A stretch of 6,745 nucleotides of DNA from Pseudomonas sp. (GTDB taxonomy: Bacteria > Pseudomonadota > Gammaproteobacteria > Pseudomonadales > Pseudomonadaceae), in assembly GCA_003488145.1 (NCBI GenBank), contig DNMQ01000112.1, positions 1 through 6,745 on the forward strand, in the 5' to 3' direction. Under the pieces are notes generated by a model. That model was not told the origin of the DNA, did not search any database, and saw only the letters and a list, made by a program, of their open reading frames with translations. Shown here in pieces: positions 1 to 6,649 of this stretch. Positions within the stretch are counted from its first letter, which is position 1. The number at the start of each line of letters is the position of its first letter. The translations under genes were made by a program, and so were the position numbers.

Positions 1-2103
1 ATCTTGATCGGCTACAGCGTTTACCTTGCCAGCTCGACCCAGCACCTGGTGTCCAACCGGGTCAGTCAGCAGGCGCAGGAAGATGCCTTGCAGACCCTGC
101 AGCACCTCGGCGGAAAATACGCTGGAGAAATCCGTTCCGAGTTCACCGAAGCGCTGGAAGCGGCCCGTGGCATGGCGACGACCTTCGCGGTCGGCAAGCT
201 GAACCCGACGGGTTCGGGCGGGCTGCAGATTGGCCGGGACGAGGTGAACTCGATTCTGCTCAACGTGCTGAAAAGCTATCCGGACTTCAACGGCACCTAC
301 TCGTGCTGGGAGCCGGACGCAATCGACGGCCAGGATTTCCTATTCACTGGCGGCCAGAACGGTAACAACGAGCAGACCGGTCGCTTCACGCCCTACTGGA
401 CGCGGGGTGCAGACGGCAAGATCGCGGTGCAGCCGCTGGTCGAGTACGACACCATGGACAAGCACCCCAACGGCGTACTCAAGGGCGGCTGGTACATCGG
501 GCCGCGGGAAACGCTCAAGGAAAGCGTGCTCGGCCCGCTGCCCTACATCGTGCAGGGCAAGCAGGTATGGCTGGCGACGCTTTCGGTTCCGATTATCGTC
601 GATGGCCGCTTCATGGGTGTGGCGGGCACCGACTACAACCTCGACTTCGTGCAGAAGATCAGCCAGGAAGTATCCGGCAAGCTGTTCGAGGGCCGAGGCG
701 AAGTGGCGATCATCAGTGACCAGGGGTTGATCGTGGCGGAGAGCCGCTCGCCAGACCTGATTGGCCAGCACTTCCAGAAGGTATTGCCGAACGAGTGGCA
801 GACCGCTCTGAGCGCCGTGCAAAAGGGCGAAGAACTCGCCCGTCTGGACGCAGACGGCACGATCGTGGTGTTCGCACCGATCGAGCTGGGTCGTACCGGC
901 AAGCCCTGGTCGATGATGCTGAAGATCAACAAGGAAATCGTGCTGGCCAAGGCCACCGAGCTGAAGACCGAGATGGACGCCAAGAGCGATCGGAGCATGC
1001 TGCAGCAGATCGGCGCAGGCGTGCTCATCTCAATCCTCGCCGTGCTTGCGCTGTGGTTTTCTTCCCGCTCGGTCGCCCTGCCCATTCGCAAAGCCGCGCA
1101 GCTGGCCGGTGCCATTCAGAAAGGCGACTTTTCCCAGCGCCTGGCGCACCAGTCCGCGGACGAAGTCGGCCAGCTATCCGCCAGCCTCGACCGGATGGCC
1201 GACAGCCTGCAGGAGCAGGTACACGTGGCCGAACGCATCTCCCAGGGCGACCTGGCGGTGGAAGTCCGTCTGGCCTCGGAGCACGACCAGCTCGGGCTTG
1301 CGCTCAGGCGAATGGTCGACAACCTCAACGAGCTGGTATCCCAGGTCCAGCAGAGCTCAGGGCTGATCAACGACAAGGCCGGCCAGGTGACGAGCCTCAG
1401 CCAGGATCTTTCCAGCGGCGCAACGGAATCGGCCTCCGCGGTGACTGAGATCAGCGCCACCATCAACCAGATGGCTGCGCAGATTCGCCAGACCTCCGAA
1501 TACGCCAGCGAAGCCAACGCCCTCTCGCGCGATTCCGAGCATTCGGCCCGCGGTGGCAACGAGTTGATGGTCACCCTAAAAGCGGCAATGCAGGAGATCA
1601 ACCAGTCGGGCCTGGATATCACCAACATCATCAGGGCAATCGAAGAGATCGCCACGCAAACCAACCTCCTCGCACTGAACGCGGCCATCGAGGCGGCCCG
1701 TGCCGGCGAGCATGGCCGCGGCTTCGCGGTGGTCGCCGATGAAGTCCGTCAGCTGGCAGCCCGCAGTGCCGAGGCCGCACAACGCTCTACTCGTCTGATC
1801 CAGGAGTCCAATGCGCGGACGATCAAGGGCATGGAGCTCACCGACGACACGGCACGGGCGCTGGAAGCGATCGTTCAGGGCGCGGCACAGGTTTCGCAGC
1901 TGGTCGACGAGATCGCCTCGGCGTCGAGCCAGCAGGCGTCCGGTATCGAACAGGTCAGCCTGGCCATCGGCCAGATCGATGAAGTGGTGCACCACAACAG
2001 CAGCAACTCCGAGCAATCGACGCAGGCCGCACAGGAGCTGACGCAGCAAGCGCAGCAAATGATCGTGCAGGTCGGCCGATTCAAGGTCAGGCGAGTCCGC
2101 TAA
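1..2103 (+). CDS. Methyl-accepting chemotaxis protein with dCache sensor and tandem HAMP, 5' partial
   Basis: This is a transmembrane chemoreceptor that controls CheA/CheW and so flagellar motion. The frame is open from base 1, so the true start and most of the first membrane helix lie upstream; residues here count from the TTG at 4. Residues about 30-315 form a periplasmic dCache-like sensor, with GGWYIGPRE near 161-169 and FMGVAGTDY near 203-211. The second membrane helix is about 336-352. A HAMP domain follows (PI at 360-361, DEVG at 386-389), then a second HAMP-like unit (about 408-455, HDQLG). The conserved signalling tip is at about 546-575 ([17 protein letters not shown]). There is no NWETF-type CheR/CheB tether; the protein ends in RFKVRRVR. 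The amino-acid-binding dCache pattern (R-x-W-Y) is absent, with glycine in the arginine position, so the ligand is unknown. A terminator follows directly, so it is probably transcribed apart from the next operon. Confidence 0.95.
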   Translation: MLIGYSVYLASSTQHLVSNRVSQQAQEDALQTLQHLGGKYAGEIRSEFTEALEAARGMATTFAVGKLNPTGSGGLQIGRDEVNSILLNVLKSYPDFNGTYSCWEPDAIDGQDFLFTGGQNGNNEQTGRFTPYWTRGADGKIAVQPLVEYDTMDKHPNGVLKGGWYIGPRETLKESVLGPLPYIVQGKQVWLATLSVPIIVDGRFMGVAGTDYNLDFVQKISQEVSGKLFEGRGEVAIISDQGLIVAESRSPDLIGQHFQKVLPNEWQTALSAVQKGEELARLDADGTIVVFAPIELGRTGKPWSMMLKINKEIVLAKATELKTEMDAKSDRSMLQQIGAGVLISILAVLALWFSSRSVALPIRKAAQLAGAIQKGDFSQRLAHQSADEVGQLSASLDRMADSLQEQVHVAERISQGDLAVEVRLASEHDQLGLALRRMVDNLNELVSQVQQSSGLINDKAGQVTSLSQDLSSGATESASAVTEISATINQMAAQIRQTSEYASEANALSRDSEHSARGGNELMVTLKAAMQEINQSGLDITNIIRAIEEIATQTNLLALNAAIEAARAGEHGRGFAVVADEVRQLAARSAEAAQRSTRLIQESNARTIKGMELTDDTARALEAIVQGAAQVSQLVDEIASASSQQASGIEQVSLAIGQIDEVVHHNSSNSEQSTQAAQELTQQAQQMIVQVGRFKVRRVR

Positions 2104-2110
2104 GGGCCGG

Positions 2111-2137
2111 GGCGGCGCAGGGCCTGCGCCGCCTTTT
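2111..2137 (+). terminator. Rho-independent terminator after the chemoreceptor gene
   Basis: A perfect 10-bp GC-only-rich stem (GGCGGCGCAG at 2111-2120 pairing with CTGCGCCGCC at 2124-2133) with a 3-base loop is followed by TTTT at 2134-2137. It starts 7 bases after the chemoreceptor stop codon. It separates that gene from the transporter operon. Confidence 0.88.
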
Positions 2138-2147
2138 CATCGTCACT

Positions 2148-2162
2148 TCTACGACCTTGGTA
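2148..2162 (+). promoter_or_regulatory. Candidate activator site upstream of the transporter operon (copy 1)
   Basis: TCTACGACCTTGGTA lies 94 bases, start to start, before the first gene of the operon. It matches 13 of 15 bases of the sequence at 6551-6565, which lies 99 bases before the next transcription unit. A related half (CTGGTAC, 2171-2177) follows 14 bases after TTGGTAC at 2157-2163. A weak -10-like CATATT preceded by TG is at 2184-2189, with no good -35, as expected of an activator-dependent promoter. PQQ alcohol-oxidation genes in pseudomonads are controlled by LuxR-type response regulators (AgmR/ErbR type). Assigning this site to one of them is inference. Confidence 0.4.
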
Positions 2163-2230
2163 CACAGCGACTGGTACTTTCTGCATATTCCCCCGCTCTG
2201 CCATGGTTCCTATGCTGCCTGCAACGTCAC

Positions 2231-2235
2231 AGGAG
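2231..2235 (+). promoter_or_regulatory. Ribosome binding site that sets the start at 2242
   Basis: AGGAG is spaced 6 bases from ATG 2242. It supports this start over the upstream in-frame ATG at 2203. Confidence 0.75.
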
Positions 2236-2241
2236 CTGCCC

Positions 2242-3429
2242 ATGAGCCACGTATTACGACGAGCCGGTTTCCTGATCGCCCTCACTTGCTGCACGCAGTT
2301 CGCTGCAGCGGCTGCCAGCACGGAGCTGGCGATACGCATCGGTTATCTCGGTTATCGCCCAGACACCGGCCCGGTGCTCTCCAACGTCATTCCTGAGCCC
2401 GAAGACGCCGGCCTGCGCGGCGCCGAACTGGCGATCACCGACAGCAACAGCACGGGACGTTTTCTCAAGCACAGCTATGTGCTCGAAGCGGCCACCAGCG
2501 AAACGCCGGAAGAGCTCCTGGAACAGGCGGGCAAGCAATACGCCGACGGTCTGCGCCTGTTCGTGGTCAACGCTCCGGCTGCGTCCCTGCGTCAGCTGTC
2601 GGACGCCATGCCGGAAGCGCTGCTGATCAACGCCGGCAGTGCCGACGATGCACTGCGCAGCCAGAGTTGCCTGGCGAATGTCCTGCACACCCTGCCCAGC
2701 CGCAGCATGCTCGCCGATGCGCTCGGCCAGTTCCTCGCGGCACGCCGTTGGAATCGCTGGATGCTGATCGTCGGTCCGACCGCTGAGGATAAGGCCTATG
2801 CCGATGCTTTGCGCCGCGCGGCCAAGCGCTTCGGTCACCGCATCGTGGTGGAGAAGCCCTGGAGCTTCGATAACGACCAACGCCGCAGCGCCCAGGCCGA
2901 GATGCCGTTGTTCACCCAGGGTGCCGAATACGACGTGGTGCTGGTGGCCGACGAACGTGGCGACTTCGGTGAGTACGTGCCATATCACACCTGGTTGCCG
3001 CGCCCGGTGGCAGGCACCCAGGGCCTGACCGCCACCGGCTGGCACAAGACGGTGGAAACCTACGGCGCCGCCCAATTGCAGAAACGCTTCGAGGCGCATG
3101 CCAAGCGCTGGATGAACGACCGCGATTTCGCCGCCTGGATGGGCGTACGCAGCCTTGCAGCGGCGGTCACTCGCCTGCGCAGCACGGACGCCGCAGCAAT
3201 CCGTCAGCTGTCGCTTAGCGGTGAGCTTCCGCTGGATGGTTTCAAGGGCCGCAAGCTGAGCTTCCGCCCGTGGAATGGCCAGCTACGCCAGCCGATCCCG
3301 CTGATACACCCGCGGGCGCTGGTATCGAACTCGCCGCAGGACGGCTTTCTGCATCCCACCAGCGAACTGGACACCCTGGGCTTCGACGCCCCGGAAAGCA
3401 GCTGCCGCCTGAACGAGGCGCGCCCGTGA
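2242..3429 (+). CDS. Periplasmic substrate-binding protein of the PQQ-alcohol-dehydrogenase-associated ABC transporter
   Basis: This 395-residue exported protein resembles the family of ABC substrate-binding proteins encoded with PQQ-dependent alcohol dehydrogenases, a type I periplasmic-binding fold related to branched-chain amino acid binders. The start at 2242 is chosen because AGGAG (2231-2235) sits 6 bases before it and a signal peptide begins at once: RR at 6-7, a hydrophobic core at 9-24, and likely cleavage near AAA-AS at 23-26. An in-frame ATG at 2203 would add 13 residues before the signal and has no clear ribosome site. The mature protein opens with a beta strand (IRIGYLGYRPD, 31-41). 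It shows the alternating pattern of the fold, for example LRLFVVNAP at 104-112, RWMLIVGPT at 172-180 and YDVVLVADE at 230-238. Only two cysteines remain after processing (C143, C388) and could form a disulfide. Its stop overlaps the next start (GTGA). The ligand is unknown; an alcohol, aldehyde or acid linked to PQQ catabolism is inference. Confidence 0.82.
   Translation: MSHVLRRAGFLIALTCCTQFAAAAASTELAIRIGYLGYRPDTGPVLSNVIPEPEDAGLRGAELAITDSNSTGRFLKHSYVLEAATSETPEELLEQAGKQYADGLRLFVVNAPAASLRQLSDAMPEALLINAGSADDALRSQSCLANVLHTLPSRSMLADALGQFLAARRWNRWMLIVGPTAEDKAYADALRRAAKRFGHRIVVEKPWSFDNDQRRSAQAEMPLFTQGAEYDVVLVADERGDFGEYVPYHTWLPRPVAGTQGLTATGWHKTVETYGAAQLQKRFEAHAKRWMNDRDFAAWMGVRSLAAAVTRLRSTDAAAIRQLSLSGELPLDGFKGRKLSFRPWNGQLRQPIPLIHPRALVSNSPQDGFLHPTSELDTLGFDAPESSCRLNEARP
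3415..3418 (+). promoter_or_regulatory. Ribosome binding site supporting the GTG start at 3426
   Basis: GAGG lies 7 bases before GTG 3426, within the end of the upstream gene. It supports the GTG as a translationally coupled start. Confidence 0.55.
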
Positions 3430-3914
3430 TCCGTCTCGCTGCAGCCGCGCTGCTTGGCCTTGCCACTCTGCCCGCCAGCGCCGACGAGCTGGGCTATGAG
3501 GCCTATGTCGACAGCCCCAAGCGCATCAAATGCCTCTACGGCTACGTGACGGCGAAGACCGGTAACTTCGATGCCGCCAAAGCCATCTTCGAAGACTGCG
3601 TGGCGCGCTGGAACGACGTCTACTCGATGATTTCGCTGGCGCAAATGTACGAGAGCGGCAGCGGCATGGCGCCGGATCTGAGCAAATCCGCTGCGCTACT
3701 GAAGAAAGGCGCGGAGCAACCGGACGACGCCAGCTACGTCAGCCTGGCGCGCTACCACTGGGGCGTCGCTCTGGCCGAAGGGCGTGGCGTCGAAGCCGAT
3801 TCCGTCGCAGCACGCCATTGGTTGCAGCGAGCAGCCGCCGGCGGCCAGGAAGAAGCCGAAGAATACCTGCGCCAGCTGGACCACAGCGATACCACTGCCC
3901 CCATCACACAATAA
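3426..3914 (+). CDS. Small exported Sel1-like repeat protein of unknown role
   Basis: This is a 162-residue predicted periplasmic protein. The start is taken as GTG at 3426, which overlaps the preceding stop as GTGA. GAGG at 3415-3418 lies 7 bases before it, and the first 19 residues form a signal peptide (IRLAAAALLGLATLPASA, cleavage before DE). An in-frame ATG at 3270 would lie deep inside the upstream gene and bury the signal peptide, so it is rejected. The mature part looks alpha-helical. One Sel1-like unit runs about 65-98 (SLAQMYESGSGMAPDLSKSA) and a second about 104-140 (GVALAEGRGVEADSVAARHW). An earlier helix pair around 33-55 may be a third, diverged unit. Cysteines are in CLYGYV and EDCVARW, about 23 residues apart. 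Sel1/TPR-type repeats usually bind other proteins, so a scaffold or adaptor role with the binding protein or propeller is plausible but inferred. No enzymatic motif is visible. Confidence 0.8.
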   Translation: MIRLAAAALLGLATLPASADELGYEAYVDSPKRIKCLYGYVTAKTGNFDAAKAIFEDCVARWNDVYSMISLAQMYESGSGMAPDLSKSAALLKKGAEQPDDASYVSLARYHWGVALAEGRGVEADSVAARHWLQRAAAGGQEEAEEYLRQLDHSDTTAPITQ

Positions 3915-3920
3915 CGACAA

Positions 3921-3925
3921 GAGAG
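3921..3925 (+). promoter_or_regulatory. Ribosome binding site of the beta-propeller gene
   Basis: GAGAG, within AAGAGAG, lies 7 bases before ATG 3933 in the only non-overlapping junction of the operon (18 bases). Confidence 0.55.
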
Positions 3926-3932
3926 CCCAACC

Positions 3933-4904
3933 ATGCCCAGAACTGCCCTTGCCTCCGCCATCGCCATTGCCCTCAGTCTTGCCGCAGGTTCGGCTGCCGC
4001 CGCCACGGCCTACGTCTCCAACGAGAAAGACGACAGCATCAGCGTGATCAACCTGGACACGATGGAAACCGTCGAGACCCTGGAAGTCGGCATGCGCCCG
4101 CGCGGTCTCACGCTCTCCCATGACAACAAGCTGCTGTACATCTGCGCCAGCGACTCGGACACCGTGCAGGTCATGGACCTGGCCACGCGGCAGATCATCA
4201 AGCAGCTGCCATCGGGCGCAGATCCCGAGCAGTTCGCCCTGCACCCGAACAACAAGTGGCTGTACATCTCCAATGAGGACGACGCGCTGGTGACCGTGGT
4301 CGACGTCGACAAGGAAGAAGTGCTGGCGCAGATCGACGTCGGCGTCGAGCCCGAGGGCATGGGGGTGAGCCCGGATGGCAAGTGGGCGGTCAACACCAGC
4401 GAAACCACCAACATGCTTCACTGGATCGATACCAGCACCAACGAACTGGTCGACAACACCCTGGTCGACCAGCGCCCCCGCCACGTGGAGTTCACCAGGG
4501 ACAGCAAGCAGCTATGGGCATCGGCCGAGATCGGCGGCACGGTCAGCGTGGTGGACGTGGATAAACGCGAGATCCTCAAGACCCTGACGTTCAAGATCAA
4601 GGGCGTGCACCCGGACAAGGTCCAGCCGGTGGGCATCAAACTCAGCTCCGACGGCAAGTACGCCTTCGTTGCGCTCGGCCCGGCCAATCACATCGCCGTA
4701 GTCGATGCGAAAACCTACGAGGTGCTCGACTACCTGCTGGTAGGCCGCCGCGTCTGGCACATGGCATTCAACCCTGACGAAAGCCTGCTGCTGACCACCA
4801 ACGGCGTCAGCGGCGACGTCTCGGTGATCGACGTCGACAAGCTCAAGGTCACCAAGTCGATCAAGGTCGGCCGCTATCCATGGGGCGTGGTGGTGACTCC
4901 ATGA
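3933..4904 (+). CDS. Exported seven-bladed YVTN beta-propeller protein, PQQ-catabolism-associated
   Basis: This 323-residue protein has a signal peptide (hydrophobic core about 6-20, cleavage near AAA-ATAYVSN at 22-25), so it acts in the periplasm. Seven repeats can be read by eye. Each carries a strand of the type (V/I)-x-V-(V/I/M)-(D/N), starting near residues 36, 78, 120, 162, 204, 254 and 296. Each of these, except the truncated last one, is followed by a P-x-G/x-x-x-x-S-x-D-x-K-type turn and an aromatic-rich strand. The N-terminal ATAYVSN strand would close blade 7, so the propeller looks complete. Blade 5 has an insertion (FKIKGVHPDKVQ, 220-231). Blades 3, 5 and 7 share a DVDK turn. No haem motif (CxxCH) is present, and the only cysteine outside the signal is C71. 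It fits the beta-propeller family found in transport operons tied to PQQ-dependent alcohol catabolism. The molecular role of that family is unknown; a periplasmic binding or docking role is inference. Its stop overlaps the next start (ATGA). Confidence 0.88.
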   Translation: MPRTALASAIAIALSLAAGSAAAATAYVSNEKDDSISVINLDTMETVETLEVGMRPRGLTLSHDNKLLYICASDSDTVQVMDLATRQIIKQLPSGADPEQFALHPNNKWLYISNEDDALVTVVDVDKEEVLAQIDVGVEPEGMGVSPDGKWAVNTSETTNMLHWIDTSTNELVDNTLVDQRPRHVEFTRDSKQLWASAEIGGTVSVVDVDKREILKTLTFKIKGVHPDKVQPVGIKLSSDGKYAFVALGPANHIAVVDAKTYEVLDYLLVGRRVWHMAFNPDESLLLTTNGVSGDVSVIDVDKLKVTKSIKVGRYPWGVVVTP

Positions 4905-5758
4905 ACGCGCTGGAGGTCAGCGACGTCGCGTTCGCCTATGGTGAGCGGCGGGCGCTGGACGGGGTGAGTTTTACCGCAGCGCAGGGGCGTTTCACGGCGT
5001 TGCTCGGTCCGAACGGAGCCGGCAAATCGACGCTGATCGCGTTGCTGACCCGCCTGTACGATCTACAGAAGGGGCAGATCCGTATCGCTGGCTTCGATCT
5101 GCGTGAAACGCCGCGTAAGGCCCTTGCGCGTCTTGGCGTGGTGTTCCAGCAGAGCACGCTGGACCTGGACCTTACGGTGGAGCAGAACCTGCGCTACCAC
5201 GCGGCGCTGCATGGCATGCCGCGGGCCGTGGCCAACGAACGTATCGAGCTGGAACTGCAGCGCCAGCAGCTCGGCGAACGCCGCCGCAGCAAGGTCCGCG
5301 AACTCAACGGTGGTCATCGTCGCCGTGTGGAAATCGCCCGTGCCTTGCTGCACCGGCCCGAGCTGCTGTTACTCGATGAGGCCAGCGCCGGCCTCGACCC
5401 CGCCAGCCGCCAGGCGCTCAACCAGCATGTACGCCTACTCTGCCAGGAACAGGGTATGAGCGTGCTGTGGACCACGCACCTGCTCGATGAAGTCCGAGAC
5501 GACGACGATCTGCTGATACTCAACCGCGGCCGCCTGGTGGCTCAGGGGCGTGCCGCGACCCTGGCCACCGAAGGCGAAGACCTGGCCGCGAGCTTTGCAC
5601 GGCTGACCGGCAGCGGCCTCGATCACCAGAGCGCCCTGCTCGACAGCACGCCGCGAGCAGTCGATACCGGGCACGCGGCGTCTGCGACGCCGGCTTCCAA
5701 CCCTGGGGCTGCTCCCGGCACGCGCGCGACCCTCGATTCCGGACGGAAAAGTTCATGA
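4901..5758 (+). CDS. pedB: ABC transporter ATP-binding protein, PQQ-alcohol-dehydrogenase-associated (PedB-like)
   Basis: This is the 285-residue cytoplasmic ATPase that powers the permease encoded next. The ATG at 4901 is chosen because it overlaps the preceding stop (ATGA) and gives the usual start just before the first strand (MNALEVSDVAFAYG). An in-frame ATG at 4880 would add 7 residues and is less likely. Motifs: Walker A GPNGAGKST at 36-44 (K42), Q-loop Q83 in VVFQQS, signature LNGGH at 135-139 instead of LSGGQ, Walker B LLLLDE at 155-160, D-loop SAGLDP at 162-167, and H-loop H193 in TTHLLDE. All ATP-handling residues are present, so it should be active. The altered signature is also, to my knowledge, a feature of this PQQ-linked subfamily. 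From about residue 240 there is a tail of roughly 45 residues rich in Ala, Ser, Thr, Gly and Pro, beyond the normal end of the domain. The symbol follows the P. putida ped cluster and rests on context. Confidence 0.9.
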   Translation: MNALEVSDVAFAYGERRALDGVSFTAAQGRFTALLGPNGAGKSTLIALLTRLYDLQKGQIRIAGFDLRETPRKALARLGVVFQQSTLDLDLTVEQNLRYHAALHGMPRAVANERIELELQRQQLGERRRSKVRELNGGHRRRVEIARALLHRPELLLLDEASAGLDPASRQALNQHVRLLCQEQGMSVLWTTHLLDEVRDDDDLLILNRGRLVAQGRAATLATEGEDLAASFARLTGSGLDHQSALLDSTPRAVDTGHAASATPASNPGAAPGTRATLDSGRKSS

Positions 5759-6546
5759 TCATCTACTGGGAATGCCTGCGCGGCATCGTTCTGCGCGAAT
5801 GGCTGCGCTTCGTGCAACAGCGCTCGCGCTTCTTCAGTGCCCTGGTGCGGCCGCTACTCTGGCTGGTGGTGTTTGCCGCAGGCTTTCGCGCGGCGCTCGG
5901 CATCGCGATCATCGAGCCGTACGACACCTACATCACCTACGAAACCTACATCGTGCCGGGGCTGGCCTGCATGATCCTGCTGTTCAACGGCATGCAGGGT
6001 TCACTCTCGATGGTCTACGACCGCGAGATGGGCAGCATGCGCGTGTTGCTGACCAGCCCGTTGCCGCGCAGCTTTCTGCTGGCCAGCAAGCTCGTCGCCA
6101 CGGCGTTGATCTCCTTGCTGCAGGTCTATGCGTTTCTCGCCATCGCCTGGTTCTACGGCGTACAGCCTCCACCGCTTGGGCTGATCGCCGCCCTGCCCGC
6201 CCTGCTGCTGGTGGCGCTGCTGCTCAGCGCCCTGGGTTTGCTGCTCTCCAACGGCATTCGTCAGCTGGAGAACTTTGCCGGCGTGATGAATTTCGTGATC
6301 TTTCCGATGTTCTTTCTCTCGTCGGCGCTCTACCCGCTGTGGAAGATGCGTGAGGCGAGCGAGTGGCTGTACTGGATCTGCGCCCTCAACCCCTTCACCC
6401 ACGCTGTGGAGTTGGTTCGTCATGCGCTTTATCTGCGCCTGGCACCGACCGCACTGATGGTTTGCCTCGGACTGACGCTGCTGTTCAGTCTTCTCGCAGT
6501 AATCAGTTTCAACCCACAACATGCGGCCTTGCGCCGCTCAGCCTGA
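5755..6546 (+). CDS. pedC: ABC-2 type permease, PQQ-alcohol-dehydrogenase-associated (PedC-like)
   Basis: This is a 263-residue inner-membrane permease. The start overlaps the ATPase stop (ATGA), so the two are translationally coupled. About six membrane segments can be read: 28-48, 66-87, 107-134, 141-165, 172-195 and 231-251. The ABC-2 signature region is clear: NFVIFPMFFLSSALYPLWKM at 179-198, then LNPFTHAVELVR at 211-222, as in NodJ/DrrB-type exporters. The conserved amphipathic segment between helices 2 and 3 (YDREMGSMRVLLTSPLPRS, 88-106) is also present. ABC-2 permeases are generally exporters. The PedC family has been proposed to expel toxic alcohol-catabolism metabolites such as those of phenylethanol, but the substrate cannot be read from sequence. 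No terminator follows; a candidate regulatory motif begins 4 bases after the stop. Confidence 0.92.
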   Translation: MIIYWECLRGIVLREWLRFVQQRSRFFSALVRPLLWLVVFAAGFRAALGIAIIEPYDTYITYETYIVPGLACMILLFNGMQGSLSMVYDREMGSMRVLLTSPLPRSFLLASKLVATALISLLQVYAFLAIAWFYGVQPPPLGLIAALPALLLVALLLSALGLLLSNGIRQLENFAGVMNFVIFPMFFLSSALYPLWKMREASEWLYWICALNPFTHAVELVRHALYLRLAPTALMVCLGLTLLFSLLAVISFNPQHAALRRSA

Positions 6547-6550
6547 GCGA

Positions 6551-6565
6551 TCTACTACTTTGGTA
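6551..6565 (+). promoter_or_regulatory. Candidate activator site upstream of the last gene (copy 2)
   Basis: TCTACTACTTTGGTA begins 4 bases after the permease stop. It matches the sequence at 2148-2162 at 13 of 15 positions. It sits 99 bases, start to start, before ATG 6650. A weak -10-like TAGGAT lies at 6585-6590, 19 bases after the motif (21 in copy 1). It suggests a second, co-regulated transcription unit. The binding factor is not known from the sequence. Confidence 0.42.
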
Positions 6566-6649
6566 TCGGTTTTCCCCTCCATCGTAGGATTTAAAAGACA
6601 GGCCCTTTGCTCTGTAATCGACCTATCGAAACGCCATGGAATACGGACT

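Noticed and set aside
2203..2241. Upstream in-frame ATG giving a 408-residue binding protein
   Set aside because: It adds 13 residues before a clear signal peptide, and AGGAG is well spaced only for the ATG at 2242.
2254..3099. Long open frame on the - strand (281 codons)
   Set aside because: It is antisense to the binding-protein gene; open antisense frames are common in high-GC DNA, and the translation shows no domain or signal.
3270..3425. Upstream ATG giving a 214-residue form of the Sel1-like protein
   Set aside because: It lies within the binding-protein gene and would bury the signal peptide; the GTG at 3426 has a ribosome site and the GTGA overlap.
4446..4469. Repeated CTGGTCGAC in the propeller gene
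   Set aside because: It encodes two nearby LVD tripeptides with the same codons, which is explained by the repeat protein and codon bias.
3696..4484. Long open frame on the - strand (262 codons)
   Set aside because: It spans the end of one real gene and half of another in antisense, with composition expected of a codon shadow.
4880..4900. Upstream ATG for the ATPase
   Set aside because: It gives 7 extra unconserved residues; the ATG at 4901 forms a typical ATGA coupling and starts the domain normally.
5676..5692. Hairpin CGGCGT-CTGCG-ACGCCG inside the ATPase tail
   Set aside because: It is only 6 bp, lies inside the coding region and has no T-run, so it is not a terminator.
6547..6649. Possible terminator after the permease
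   Set aside because: There is no GC-rich stem followed by a T-run; read-through into the last gene cannot be excluded.
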